From Eopsaltria australis (Eukaryota; Chordata; Aves; Passeriformes; Petroicidae): 64,000 nt of DNA. A model generated the notes under the pieces. It was not told where the DNA came from, made no database searches, and was given only the letters and a program-made list of their open reading frames with translations. The position numbers and the translations under genes were made by a program. The stretch spans positions 2,852,001 through 2,916,000 of the forward strand of contig JAVTVJ010000076.1 of the NCBI GenBank assembly GCA_034509425.1, read 5' to 3'. Each line of letters begins with the position of its first letter. Within the stretch, counting starts at the first letter, position 1. Shown piece by piece: positions 50,501-64,000 of the stretch.

Positions 50501-53422
50501 TCCTAAATCTTAGTCAGATCCATTCATTCTTCTATGCTCTTCAGAATATTTTTTTTTTGACAAATATCCTCCCACTTCTGTGGCCAAAGTACTGTTTGTA
50601 AACCACATTAATCGTGTATAGAAAATGGACATCAGCCTTGAGACATAAAACTACGGTTCTGCCTTTTATGGTCCTTAAAGACACATGGCAGCTTCTTCAA
50701 GATATAAGCCCAAGGCCTCTCCACTTGCTGTCAGTAAAGAAGAACAGCTTGGTGATGAAGGAACAACTGTGGCTGATAATTCATTAATTTTGAGCTGAAT
50801 AATTGCATTCAGGTTTCTATAAAATTGTCCTTCTAGATATATTCCCCTTCATACATTGTTCTCTTGTGTGACAATGCCTCCAGGTATCATGGGAACAGGT
50901 TGCACAATTGCACTGTCATTAGCTGTGTTAGACTTTCTGGGTTCAATTTCGATGAGGCTATTTGGAATAGAATTGGGGAAAAAAGATATTTTTCAGTGCA
51001 GTGGATCGCATAGATAAGCAAGCAGAGCAAGATGTTTAAACAGTGCTGACACTATGCATGGTCTTCTAAGTTTAGCCCCAAAAATGAATGTATTGTCTCT
51101 GAGGACACACCACTTCCTAACAATTTTCTCTCACATCAAGGGAGTGGTGATTAAGTCTGTGACCATGCTTTATTCATGAATTTTTGGTTCATTGTGTATG
51201 GCTTACCTCAATGCAATGCACAGGATGATTCAAATAACTGCATGCCATGACTGTTTGTCATGCTGTAGCTCACCTCTGACTACAATTCTAAATTTTTATG
51301 CAGAAACATGAGAGTGAGATGATGGTTACTATAGATCTGAGTTAACTTAAACTCATTTAACTGAGAGGGCTAAGATAGGCCTGCGTTTCAGTCTCACAGA
51401 AATCAGAAAGTGAGTGGTCCACATGCTCTGCCTCAGAGAGTGGCAAGCTCTCTGTGCTCTGATGACAAAGGTATTTCCAGGCACTCAGAGGTGGTTATTT
51501 CTTTCATCTCTCACTCCCAGGGACTGTGGTAGGGAATTTAGACCCACTTAATCTCCTCTTAATCGTGGGAGGATACTTGCCAAAATATCTCTGAGACTAC
51601 CAGGACTGGAGCAAAATGTTTTGGGATACTTTATCCTCTGTTTGCAGCAGGTAACCTGCATTTAATTCTCTGCACTGATTAACAGCCAGGCAATGTGGGG
51701 TTTTCTAGGGTTTGGGTGCAGTGTGGTTCTGGGCAATAAAGAATCATGGAAAGTTTAAGACTGGTGAAGGCACTGTGATGTGGGTTAAAAGAAGCAACTC
51801 AAAAGATCAGTGAATACCACTGCAGAGGGGAGCCAGGCAACCCTAAGAAAGGAGATGTGTGGAAGTAGATCTGCTCCAATTTTTTCCAGATTTTTAAAAA
51901 TATTTTCAGCTAATAAAGTGAAATAATCCAAATATGGAACAAAAATAGCTCATCTTTTGCTGGAGACAATTCCAAGAAGCTTATTTGTAGTTGAACTTGT
52001 CATGACAGGTATCTATTTTCTGCTTCTACTTAGAGGAGTAAGAGATGAATTAATTTTTATAACTTTAGAAATCAATAAATATGCCAAATGCAGGAATTAT
52101 TTGTTAAGTTCTGTCAAAAATATTTGTTCTAATAGCTGCATTGCTGCAGAGCCATTGTCTCACACCCATGAGACAGAGAGTTCAAGGGGCTCTAGAAGTT
52201 ATTAATAAAGTTTGTAACACACATATGGTGGGAGAGATATACACATGTACAAACACAAGACTGGTTTTGTATTGAAGGGTTGTTGGAACAAAGGTGTCAA
52301 GATAAATAATGTATCCACACAGACATGTGCTGGCACAGATACATATACAAACTCAAATACTCTCAAGCTGGTTCTGCTAGGCCAATCCAGCTCCTTCTGT
52401 GCAAAACTGCAGAGAGGTTTGGGGTGTTTCAGCCTGGAGGGATTCCAGAGGAAAGGGGCTTGTGAAGAAAACAACAGTTAAAATATAAGGATTATCCAAC
52501 AGTGCAAAGAGTTTGAAACAACTCCTTAAGTTTAGCTTTGGACCTGCTACCAAGCTATGTTTTTAATGCAAAAGTGAGACATAGAATATGATTGCCACAA
52601 AAGATACATATTTTCAATAAATTGGAAAATTAACAGCTCATTTAATACGTAGCAACACTAAAAGAAATGGTTACTCGTCTCTGAGAGTGTATCAATGACC
52701 AAAATTATTGCCTTGTACAGGCAATGCAACTTTGCATTAAGGATTTGTCTCTCTGCCTGGTGTTTTATGGTTGGAGAACCGTCCTGCAGGGAATTACAGC
52801 AAAGAATCACTTGGCCTGGGCACACAGAAAGATGTTTCCTTCCTTTCCAAAAATTAGAGGCACATAAACTGCCTCTGTTATCATTGCACCCACTATTCAG
52901 TGTGAATTACTGCTCCCCTACAACCTGAGTACCTAAAGGTCTACAGGAGGGTTAACTACTATACCAGAGAGAGTGGACTGAGCCTTGTAGGAAATAAAAG
53001 CAAATTTATAAAATTACATTTAATCACTATCAGCTATTCTTCAGTGTATGAATGAATAAATGCCCCTGGGTCTGATCTAGTTAGGAAAACACACCATCAT
53101 GTTATTCACAGGACTTTGAAGACATGAATGACTCTCATCAGTGATCCTAGTTATTCCTAAAGGAGTTAAAGTTCAGTTACTAAGTAGAAAGTGTTGATAA
53201 GAAAAGAATTATTTTCCAGCAGAACACACTTTAGCATCCAGCAGATAATGGACTACTGCTTACACTCCACTGTAATGTTTTGGTATGAATTAAATTTATT
53301 TCTGAAGATTAATAATGGGAATCTTTATTTTCTATGACGGGTTTAATTCTGAAACTTACCGAAATATTTCACACCTTATTCTACTGGATTTAGAAATTAG
53401 ATCTGGTTCAATGACCTCAGGT
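47527..53422. other. Non-coding stretch, 5.9 kb
   Basis: No exon, RNA gene or confident repeat seen. 48295-48360 is TA/TG-rich and 48728-48743 is a 16-base TA-type palindrome. 49137-49390 has three overlapping plus-strand frames. 51745-51785 has a weak CR1-tail-like phrase. Confidence 0.5.
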
Positions 53423-53479
53423 GGTTTTTTTTGGTTTTTTGTTTTGTTTTGTTTTCTTGGTTTTTTGGGTTTTTTTTCC
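53423..53479. repeat. TTTTG/T-rich low-complexity tract
   Basis: Plus strand of T runs broken by GG and G, with three TTTTG units. The opposite strand would read like the CAAAA tracts elsewhere in the window. Confidence 0.85.
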
Positions 53480-54012
53480 TGTGGTCACCAGATAAGGCCT
53501 TATCTTAAGGACTTAATAAATAAACCCGTGGCATATCTGTGTCTCTGCAAACCCCTCAGAAAGGCTCTTACAGCAACATTATCCATTAGCAGAGGACAAG
53601 AAATTTTAAAAATTGTCTTGCATTGAAATTATAAGTAGCATATATTTGAAGCTGGAATATATCCATGTAATTATATGGAATAAACCAAAGGATTTTTCCA
53701 GTCACAAAGAGTTTTGGGTGTTAAACCACCATTGTCCTTATGAGGAAACACCACATCTTCTTAATACCATGTCTTGGCTAACTTGGGTTCTGGGATCAGT
53801 TCTTATCTCAGTTAAGAAAGCAGATATCATTTATTCCTTGGCTATTTCTCATAAGAAGATTAGGTATTTGAGGCACTGAATTCCATAGCTGTTCTGCAAT
53901 GCTAGTTTTTGAAATCAAGCTTGAGGTGATTTCATTATTCAGGGTTTTGTCCCATGAAAAAGCAAGATGACTGTTGAACACTGAAAATTAATATTGTAAT
54001 GCTTTACAGTGA
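53480..54012. other. Non-coding stretch
   Basis: No feature recognised. Confidence 0.5.
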
Positions 54013-54041
54013 TTTTTTTTTTTGGGGGGGGTGGAGGGGGG
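54013..54041 (+). repeat. T11 followed by a G-rich run
   Basis: Eleven T at 54013-54023, eight G at 54024-54031, then TGGA and six G at 54036-54041. Potential G-quadruplex on the plus strand. Confidence 0.8.
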
Positions 54042-57000
54042 CTTTTATATATATGGATGTTCCTTCTAAAATCTGCATATTTGAAGATCGTGGAACAGAT
54101 CCTAAAAAGCATGTAGAAACCTCAGGGAAAATTCTGACACATTCAGGAAGAAATGAAGGAAAGCTCCAACTATACTGCTGAAGCACCTCAGAAGTGAAAA
54201 TTTTCTGAAGGCTCATAAAATCAAAACCTTAGGTGCCCCTGGAAATTTACTATGTTTCATGAAGTGACCACCAAGGCATTTCAGGCCAACTGGAACACAA
54301 AAATCCAGAAATCTTTGTTTCTAAGTTGATTTGTCAGGTAAATATGTTGGTTGTGATCAGAGTATATTCAATCTCTTGGGCTGTTTTCAGTTTTAAAATG
54401 ATGGTGAAACCACTGGTTTCAGAAATTAGACTAGCAGATTCTAAGGCCTGTCAGCATGAAGCAGTTTGGAAATACCAACCTGATCATCAAGGAAATGATC
54501 TCCAGTTATGGTGGTGTGGAGTTTCTGAGTAAATATCTTTGTCTTGTGTGGGTCCTTCCTGAAGGCAGCAATGGAAGATTTGGGGACCCATCAAGCTACA
54601 CACAAGAGATACCTGGTCTCTAATCTAGTTGTTGAGTTTCCCAGCTGAGAAAGAGGTCCTCCTGCTCCTCTGTTTCACTTTGCATTGCATCAATACTATA
54701 ATCAACATGTGACAGTTGGAAAATGTGGAAATCAAAGTCTTCTATGGGAAAGAAACTGGATTATGCAAACTATGAGAAGGATAAACAAGGGCATTAGGTT
54801 TTTTGTAAGTATGGCTCTTATCTTCTCACATGGACATTTTCCTGTTCTTGTTCTTAAAGAAATTGACATTCCTTTTAAAATATAGGCTCTCTTTTCAGTC
54901 AGCTGGGTGTTTCTCTCACAGGGTCTTCCAGTTAAAACAGTCAGCTGGAGTACTGCTGACTTTAGGTTTTGTCACAGCTGCCAAGACAAGTACTCTGAAG
55001 CACTAATTCTGTTCAGTTCAGTTCAACAGAATATTTTCATTTCATTCCTAGGTACCCGTCATATTAAAACAGAATATTTTCATTAAAATGGATATATGAG
55101 TTCATTTAAAAAAGGACATATTTTTAATTCTCTTTCTTCCATGGCTAGTATCAAGGAAACAGTCATCCTGTGCTACTCTTACATGTCACAAAATTCACTT
55201 GTATTTCAGAAAAATATGTGGTATTCATGGTCACATATGTATGCATAAAAATCTCATGGAAAATTTTACATCTGAAAAGTGTAAATGTTGATGGTTTCTC
55301 CAAGAGGATGCATGACCTGGATGCCTTCAGGCCAACTTTTTATTCCCTCACTATGAGAAGAGATAATCCACAGTTTGAGGAAATTTTTACATTAATCAGG
55401 AAAGAAAGAAGCAGATCCCAATAGGAATTTGTGGTAAATTCACTGAGATTGTCTAAGACCAGTTCCCAAGTAACCTTACTTTCCTCTAGTTTTAATTTTC
55501 ACCTCTTTGCTGATAGCCCTGTAAGCACTTTCCATTTCAGACTAGGTCTTTCCTTCTCATGCCTCTTCCATGTGTTGCAGCATCATCCCACGTTTAACAC
55601 AGAGAAAAAGTTTATAGTCTTCTCCTATAATTCTTTATTTTAGCTCCTAGCTTTTATCTACACTAGTAAAACAGCAAATTCAGCTCTCTTCACAAATCCA
55701 AACAATTAACCAGATTTCTTACCTTTCTCTAACATGGTTTGTGGCTCCTTTGCTTGCTGATAATGCAATTGTTTTTCCAAGCTGTAAGCTGTACCATGTC
55801 CCTCAGCAACCATTACAATGTGTACTTGGTCCTCTAAAGAACAAAACTGATTCTCCATCTCTGCCCATAATTTCTTGTTGCAGGCAATTCCCTGGCTACA
55901 CAGTGTAGCACACAGTCTTTAATGTGGCACAAGCCAGAACCTTGCATAAATAAAATGAAATAAATCTTTCCTATTAAATGTCCAGTCAGGGAAAATTATT
56001 TGAGAACATTGGCTATTAAAATAAGGATAAGCTTTAGTATAGTTTAGAGATTTTTACTAACAGATGTGCTGTTATCCCTCATTTAAAAAACTTTAGATGT
56101 TATATGAAGATCTATTGTTCATTTTTTTGGAAAGAAAAGGAAGTGCATTAGATATTGGAGAAAGTTTAAAATGAAATGAAAACTCTGATTTCAGAAAGAT
56201 CTTATAATCCAATTTACTGTAACCTTGAACAGCAACCGCAGAAGAGCTATTGACAGACTCAGTTCAGTGTTCTGCTCATCTCCCAAGGTTAGCAGATAAA
56301 AGCCAAGGCATTCTGGAGGAGAGAGTGTTGGTGGGTATTAATCAGTGTCGTGCCTTAGGCCAGTGGCAAACATGGCCATGTTTCCTCAGCATTACCCCTG
56401 AAGATGTGGTCTTTGGGTCTGTGACTGTCCTGAACTGGCAGATAAAGCAAATACTGTGAGGACTGAGTCATGTGATGGGTTTAGGATTCTCTGTAGAGAA
56501 TGGGAATTTTTTTTCTTTTTGCAAGCTGAGAAACATTACTGCATATTTTCTAATTTTTGCCCATCTGTCACCTTACTGAAAGCAGTTTTCCAGGGGCTGG
56601 TTCTGATTCTATGCAACCCTGTGAATTCAAAATCATTTAATAGATATTTGAGCTAGAGATGGAGTGTCTATATAAGTGTGTGCCAAAATGCCACTTTCTA
56701 CACTGAACAGCACCAGTACTCCTGCATAACAATGCCATACTTCTGATGGCTGTGACAGCTCAGATGAGCCCCTAATGAGATAGTTTCTATTTGTTCTGGA
56801 ATTCAGGCTAGCCCAGGAGACTCTGTGAGAGCCAAGCTTCAAGTAACTGCTTGGACCACTGTTGGCATGGACAGTACTGATTTGCCATGACAGATGACAG
56901 TCTGCATCTGCTTTCCCTGTGAAACATCAGCTCTGATTGAGATAGGAACTCATCAAGAGGTAAAATTTCTATCCACTACATGCCTTTTGATGTTCCCATG

Positions 57001-60000
57001 GAGGCAGAAGCTCAGAGCTACTAATGAATCTGAATTCACACAAACACAATTCTGAGGAGCTGAAGGAATTAGCAGTGAAGGACGCCATCCTCCCCAAGCA
57101 TGTTCTATCTCCCGTCACAGCTCTTATTTAATACTGGATGATTAGAACACTCAAAGCTGTATTTAGGAGAAGAAAGCCACAACTGTCCTCAAAAGAGAAT
57201 TTCCTATAAGTCAGTACGGACCCTTGATCTCCAAGCAGCTGCATCTGCTGGATCCAAATATCTTTACTGGAAAATCTGGATGACAAAGCTGATGAAAAGG
57301 CAGAAAGATCAAGAGTGGTGTTCCAAAAGAAAAGAAATGCAAATAAAGACAACCTGGGACACTACAGCTACAGGAAAGAAAATAGCTTGCTGGTCATGAG
57401 GACCACATCTGGAAGCCAAAGAGAGAACTAGGGGGGAAATTTTGTATGTTTTTATAATAGCATTCAGAATAATGGTCAGCAGAATCTGCAACATAATCTC
57501 CTTCATTGCTCCACCAAGAGGTTGGAATTTGTGTGTACATGCTGAACATACATGGAAACAGGCAGGAAAAATAAACATAAATTAATAACTACATGATGCA
57601 ATATACATGGCAAAGTACTAGGAGGCTCATTAATAATGAAACATGTGCAAAAATAAACTATAGCAGAATCCAAATAAAATGAACCTGGAGTGGTCTTGCA
57701 ATGTAATATTAACTGATGTGATTAAACAAACATGTGACAAAGTTACAGTAAACACATGCATTCAACTACTGTGGAATTCAGGACTGGCCTCTCAGACTAA
57801 GAAATCACAATTTTACATAATTATCTTTTTAGGACAAGTTAATGCCAAGTTTCTGGTAAAATGTTTTCTTAAGTAAGTATCTAAATGCTGCCTTGGAATA
57901 GCTGGTGTTTGCAAATCACTATGAAAAAGCAATTTTTCACTATGAAAAGAAAGCTTTGTTTCCTTTGTCACTGATGCAGATCAACAATTTTTTCTTGTTA
58001 ACTGTAAAAACATTTTTCACTGTCAGAAAGATGGGACCTCTAGATGTAAGTGCCTCTAAAATATACATGGTGCCTATGTATGAACTGTAGGATTGAAAAG
58101 AACAAGAGAAAAAACATAACCCAGACCTTAAGAGATAGCTTTTACTATTTTTACAACAAATGAGCAAACTTACTGGAATCTGCTCAAATATACTATCTCT
58201 TGAAAATTCATACAGACACACACTGGAATGCCTGCATAATAAATCCATGGCTCAGCCTGTGTCACACAGGATTCACCTCCCCCAAACTGCCCCCAGAAGC
58301 TGCAGTTTCATACTGGGCACACATGCACCTCCTCCAATTCTCACCTCTCACATCTCCTAACCATCAAAGGCTACCAAACAGAAATATTTACATTTTTCAA
58401 GGCCTTATGCACTAAGGATGATATTTAGAAAGTCCTCACAATCCCAAGGCATCAGCACTCCCGTCACAGAGCTGCTCCTCTGCCATGTCAACCTAAATCT
58501 CCCACTCCATTTGTGCTACGGGAGGTGACACACTTATCAGCAAAGACTGCTGTCATCACACATCCTCCATCGCCACTCACTGCAACAGGGCCTCTTGTGG
58601 GGTCAGATATGGGGCAGCACTTTCCTTTTTGTGCTGCTGCTGTCTTTTATCAGAATCTGGAGAAATCATACTATTAATCTCAAAAAAATCAAATACTGTA
58701 TTTCTCCACACCCCTCTCTACTCATGATATTCAGTGTCTATGTGCACACTGCTGAGCTCCCAGGTATGGACACACACCTCAACCACATCTCTCTTCCGTG
58801 TCATCATGAAATCAGGTCCATGCTGATACCCTCATCCCCTCGATTACATACCTACTGGTGTGTCAGCAAAGCCTCCTGTTATTTCAGGAATTTACAGACT
58901 GTCAACAAAGATTTTAGGGTTAAAAGTTCAAAGATCTGGGATAGAAGATGGCAGCTGAGAGCACCATGGATTTCTATGCACAAATGTTGATGGATACAGT
59001 TCAATAAAAACGATAGTGCATGATACTGCTCACACAGAATCCACAGTAAAAGGATCAACCATTTCACTGTGATAAAGTTCATCTCCAGGTATTAATTAAT
59101 ATCTACATAAGTACTTGAAAGGCTTTTTTTAATGTCATCACAAACATCTGCACAGGAAATACAAGCTGTATCTGGCTTGCAATTTAAGGGATGTGCTATT
59201 GCTAAGCAATGCAGTTAAGCTGAATTTAAGATTATTATGTTTTATTAAATCAAGAACATTTAGGTAGGCTATATAAAGTTTGCAAATAGGCTTCTAACCC
59301 AGACAACAAAAATTTTTTTTACAATTTTTTTTTTTTACTTTTAATCACATCTTTCAGGAACTCTTTTTAATGTGAACACATCTCACACGTTAACATGAGT
59401 ATTATATGTGAGCAAAACGAAAGACTAACGGATGGAGAAAGTTTATTCTGTAGCTGAATCACTTTATTGGCTGCCACAGGGACAAGGAGACTGGTATGGT
59501 CTGTTGGATCCATACTGCCTTGTAAACTAAGCACATGCTGACTACTAAGTAGTGCAAGAAATTAGTATTGGTGTGGGTCATGACTTTCAGAAAAAGATAA
59601 TTAGATGGATTTTAAGGCCAGGGCAGTTTTGACTAAAATCAACCAAATTTCAGCAATCTACTCACTATTTAATATGTGCATTACATTATGCTCTTAGTTC
59701 TGCTTTTAGAAATTGTTACCAGTCCTTTCAAAAAAGAAAAAAAAAAGGCAAGAAGGCAAGAAAGCAAAAGGTTGTATTATATAAATTATTAAAATAACTC
59801 CTAAGAGCCAGTTAATGTAAAAATCCATTATCTAAACAAGCTCATCAAGAAGCAATGGAACATTCTGGCAAGAAACATCTGTACATTTATAGATTTTTCT
59901 TTTCTCTCAAATAAACTAGAATATACCTAATGAAATTGCTGATACCTTTTCAGTATAAGATTAAACAAAAATGGCATACCCAAATCCTGTGGAGAAGAAA

Positions 60001-60385
60001 CTGGCATCAAATCAAAGATGTAAAACCCAGCAAGGAGGTGTGGAATTTCTGATATAACAGTAATAAAATACAATATACATTACTCAGAAGCTTATCAATC
60101 ATTCACATAAGAAAATAAATACAATGAGCACTGATTTATTTTGCAGGCAAGAGCTGCAAAGGGTGACACTGCCTTCCTAGGGTAAAATGTCAGACCAGCA
60201 CACTCAAGAGAGCCCAATATTGGATGAGCAAGTACACATATTCACAAGCATTCTGCCCTGTGGGCTGAATAAAGCCATGTGGTCACCTGTGCATCAGCTC
60301 ACAGACTTGTCTGATGAGCAGAACTTGCTAAATGTGCATCATATGAGTATTGACAATTTCATGATCTGGCCCTGTGTGAGTCAGT
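54042..60385. other. Non-coding stretch, 6.3 kb
   Basis: No exon or confident repeat seen. T-rich runs at 59313-59337 and an A/G-rich patch at about 59731-59769. 58230-58890 is somewhat less AT-rich with a 131-codon plus-strand frame of no known family. Confidence 0.5.
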
Positions 60386-61235
60386 ATCACAGAACCATAG
60401 ATCAATTTTGGTTGGAAGGGATCTGCTTCCAACCTCCTGCCATGGTAAGGGGCACCTTCTACTAGACCTGGTTGATCAAAAGCCTATCTAGCTGGGACTT
60501 TGAACATTTTCCAGGGATGGGGGCATCCACAGCTTCTGGATAACCTGTTCCAGTGTTCCACCACCCTCTCAGTAAAGGATTTTTTCCTAATATCTAAACT
60601 GAACCTGCTGTGTTTCAGCTTATAGCCACTACCCCTTGTCCTATCACTATCACTTGTAAAAAGCCTCTCTCTGGATTTCTTGTAGCCTCCTTAAGGTACT
60701 GGAAGGCTGTAAGAAGTTCTTCCTAGAGCCTTCTGTTCTCCACACTGACCAACCCCAGCTCTCTGAGCCTGTCTTCAATAGGAGACATCCTCCAGTCTCC
60801 TGGTCATCTTTATGACCTCCTCTGGACCTGCACCAGCAGGTCCACATCTTACTTGTGCTGAGGCCTCCAGAGCTGGATGCAGCACTTCAGGTGGGATCTC
60901 ACCAGAGCAGAGCAGAGGGACAGAATCCCCTCCCTGGCCCTGCTGCCCGTGCTGCTTTGGATGCAGTCCAGGACGTGGTCGGCTTTCCAGGCTGTGAGTG
61001 CACATAACTGGGACATGTTGAGCTTTCATCAACTTTCTATGGAAATCCATAAAGAGTCTGTCTTATGCTAAGTGTAAGCATTCACAGGTCACTCTGGAAG
61101 GCATCTCTTCCCTCCTGTGTGTTCACCACAATACATGGCTTAGTGTCATTGCCAAACCTGCAGAGAATGTATTCAATCCCACTGTCCATGTTACCAACAA
61201 AGATGTCAACCAGTATGTTTTTGGAGAGAAGATAT
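60386..61235 (-). mobile_element. CR1 LINE, 5'-truncated, about 0.85 kb
   Basis: The 3' tail is at the low-coordinate end (tcacagaaccatagatcaat, then ttggttggaagggatctgc). Further blocks are tccagggatgggggcatcc, ataacctgttccagtgttcc, tttcctaatatctaaactg, ccccttgtcctatcactat, agagctggatgcagcacttc, tgctttggatgcagtccagg and, near the upstream end, tcaatcccactgtccatg. It reaches the reverse-transcriptase core. The region of the catalytic FADD box, 61145-61156, reads F-G-N-D, so the first catalytic Asp is Asn. ORF2 is broken by several shifts. Confidence 0.95.
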
Positions 61236-64000
61236 TACCAACGCAGATAAATGCAAACCTTTCAGTGTCTGATTGTATAAAGTGATAAATACATCCACAA
61301 TTCCTGCAATGCCTATAGGGCTGTGAATATTGTCAGATTTACTCAGGCAAAACAGAGACTTTAATGAACAGAACTTATCAGTATGAAAGTCTTACACATA
61401 TAAACATTACTAGCATTATGTTGCCAGAAAAGTGTTTGACATGAATGTTTATAAACAAAATACTCAGTAAAAAAGCAGGTTTTTGTCTTTTGCTTCTGAA
61501 TTTCCTGTCTTCCTTCCTTCTCGCTTTGTAATAGGTCTTGTGAGATTGCCCTTCTGCAAGTGAATCCACACAAATTCCTGGCAATTTTTTATACAGGAGA
61601 GCTACCATAGTTTCATGCCTCTTCAAACACACAGTAAAAGCAATCAAGGGAAAAAGAAATTAAAAACTAATTCTGCTATTTATTCTCCTCATTTATTTTA
61701 TCAGTCATCCCACTGTCACACTGAATAATAATCAACAAGACTTGATAAACACACTTAGCAGAGGGCAGACATCTTTGCGGCTTTCCAGAGAAAACTGCAA
61801 GCCCCAGGCAAATACTGATACTCAAGAAAAGATTGGATTAATCACAGCAAATGTGATGCCAATGTTAACATTTCTGTTCACTCAGCTATCCAGGGAAGCT
61901 AACCATGATGCAAGTTTACCTAACTAATCATGTCAATACCGGAGGAAAGAAAGCTTCAGAGCAGTTTACTACCACAGAAAACTGCTGGTATGTGGAAGGT
62001 AAAGTAGACAGAGTGTCTACAAAGAGGTATAAAATTACAACAGAAGTATTGTGACAGACTACAGATAATTATTGCTTATAATGTCTGGCTGCAATTATTC
62101 AATTTTGTACCATTTCACTTTTAGTAGCTTAGCACTGGAATTAGGAGGCTAAGATGACTGTTTGGAGGAATTCCATTTCAGCCTCAGTCACTTTGTGGTG
62201 TTGGTTCAGAGTGCCTTAAACAAAACACAAGATCAAAGTAAAACCATTATTTAGTTTTCATTTGAGATCCCTTCTTGCAGGGGAAAACTGCCCATGTAAT
62301 TTTAGCCTTAGAGAATCTTAAAAGCCTGAAGGTTTTTTGTTGCACTTGTTTTGATTTGTTTGTTTGCATGATTATTTGTTTTTATTAAATCAGTTGTGAA
62401 AATAATGAATTCAGCAAAGTTAGGTATGACTGTACAGTAATTCGTGTGTTGAGCGGTGCCTGGATGTGCATTTAAGCCTCAGCTGTAATTTGTGTGAAGC
62501 GTATCTCTAAGAAAGACAATGGCACTTCCTCATGGAGCAGCACACAGTCAGTTCCATAAGGATCATTTTGCTCATTGTAACAGTAGAATAATTTCAAGTG
62601 GACAAAACAGAATGGAATGAAATGTCTCTAGCCCTATAGGACTAGAATTACAAAGGTCTCTTAAGGCATTTGTTGCGATTTCTGTAAGTGCCCATAATGT
62701 TCTCTAAATTCCTTGGAAAATGAAAATCACACAACTAAAGCTCTCTATATATTCATTTGTCTTTGCATCACTGTCTAACTGCCTTCACAAACCTTTGGAT
62801 CCTACAAAGGGAAATTTTCTGTACCCATTTTTGTATCATTTTCTATACAGAATTCTGAGACACCATTTAGGATATTGACTTAGGCCAGGGGCTGTCTGAA
62901 ACCAATTTGTTTTCCTTTCCAGTGAAAGGGAATAGGTTATCATTTTTGGTGCCTCTGAGTGCAGTATTTCCTTGAACCATTCTACTAAAGCACACCTGTC
63001 TGTGACATTTAGAAGCCCGGTTTTCATTAGATGCCAAGGCTCACTGGAAATGAAACACCAAGAAGAAACACACTGATCTAGTGAAGCTCCAGACATCAGA
63101 GAGCTACTTCCTGACAGCTTGGCCACCACCTCCTTGCATCCCTCTTGAAAAGCTGACTAGGAACAAAGACCACCAAGATCAGTAGCCCTTCATTTGTCAG
63201 CATTTCTAAGTAGAGAGTTAAGACCAGAGGGTTCCTGCGTTTCAGAACATGCCCCGTGTACCCCTGCACAACAATCTCGTTCTTACAGCAAATTTTAGCG
63301 TAGTATATAACATTTCCAGTGTGGTCAGTTTTTGACATTACTTGTCCTACTCTACTCCAGAAGGATCCAAGAAAGAGCTAAAGTAGATCTACCTACCTCC
63401 GCACAAGTGCTACACATTTCAGTGTACACAAAGCACTTATAGGAACTAGGTGGAGCCAGTGTACTCAAATACAGAAAATGCCAAAACAGCTAAATTTCAC
63501 CACTGTTCATCCTTTCTCTTTCCTCCTGGAAACTGGGCTCTGTACTTTCAAAACTTTTATTCTTTTTCCCTAGTTTCCAGAAATCTCTTGCCCACGTGCC
63601 TCCCCATGCTTTTTCTCCTCCAAAACAGCCTAGTCTACGTCCCTCATGAGATGCAAGATATAACACCTCACTTTGGAGTACTAGAGAAAAGGCCACAGGA
63701 AGTGCTCCAGAAGACACATAGCCACCTAGCAACCCTGAGAAGCTGGTAGCACTCATTTAAAAGCACTAGAGCACCCTGGTTTTACTGCTGCTTCTTTCAA
63801 AACATTCCTTGCTTTTGTAACTTCACTAGATGCCTATCTTACAAGAGTCATGTAAATACTTTTTCCAAATATAGCCCAAAATATCCTTACAAAAAATATC
63901 CACTGCAGACAAAGTCTCTGTGCAGGTTTAGTAACAGACAAATATTATTATCACAATTAAAGATGTCCTTAAATATATACGAAACTTTTCACAGAACAAC
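61236..64000. other. Non-coding stretch
   Basis: No gene recognised up to the window edge. 62330-62540 combines T-rich homeobox-like words with a few CpGs and may be a conserved non-coding block. Frames at 63450-63756 overlap on both strands without known family. Confidence 0.5.

Noticed and set aside
51745..51785. CR1-tail-like phrase (gaatcatggaaagtttaag)
   Set aside because: Only about 20 bases resemble a CR1 tail and the following sequence does not continue into CR1.
58595..58990. 131-codon plus-strand frame
   Set aside because: No recognisable domain and no supporting signals; consistent with a chance frame in a slightly GC-richer patch.
1..64000. Prokaryotic features, CRISPR arrays, phage or defence systems
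   Set aside because: No operon-like packing, no regular spaced repeats, and the repeats are avian. The window is vertebrate nuclear DNA.

Overview
This window is vertebrate nuclear DNA, most likely from a songbird or another passerine. It is AT-rich, CpG-poor and gene-free as far as can be read. Three things point to a bird: many 5'-truncated CR1 LINE copies ending in the avian CR1 3' tail, one long copy that reads like the CR1-X group, and a decayed SINE at 28412-28555. That SINE joins a tRNA-Ile-like head to a CR1 3' tail, which is the design of TguSINE1, a family described from passerines. I found no host exon, structural RNA gene, CRISPR array or bacterial-type operon. The open frames in the window look like chance frames, simple-repeat translations or CR1 remnants, apart from a few weak candidates listed under findings.

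Layout. 1-5.1 kb is non-coding with a tetranucleotide repeat, a CAAA-rich tract and a G-rich tract. A minus-strand CR1 with two perfect hairpins lies at 5.1-5.5 kb. 5.5-12.8 kb is unannotated DNA with a short CR1 tail at 10.9 kb. At 12.8-13.4 kb is a rearranged CR1 keeping part of its endonuclease and reverse-transcriptase C-terminal coding sequence. 18.3-19.9 kb is the least explained stretch: a CpG cluster in an open frame, a 125-codon minus-strand frame and a foldback pair of an unclassified repeat. Another CR1 lies at 24.7-25.4 kb, the SINE at 28.4 kb, an older LINE tail at 31.3 kb and a 1.06-kb CR1-X-like copy at 32.5-33.5 kb. A non-coding element near 35.4-35.7 kb recurs in the same orientation at 40.5-40.8 kb, about 5.09 kb away. 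One plus-strand CR1 tail is at 38.3-38.6 kb. 41-60 kb holds only simple repeats. A last CR1 lies at 60.4-61.2 kb.

No pathway can be read because there are no host genes. The coherent story is retroelement history: CR1 LINEs, a SINE that probably used their machinery, and decay of both. Six of seven clear CR1 copies and the SINE lie on the minus strand. This would fit an intron of a plus-strand gene, but the sample is small and an intergenic desert is equally possible.
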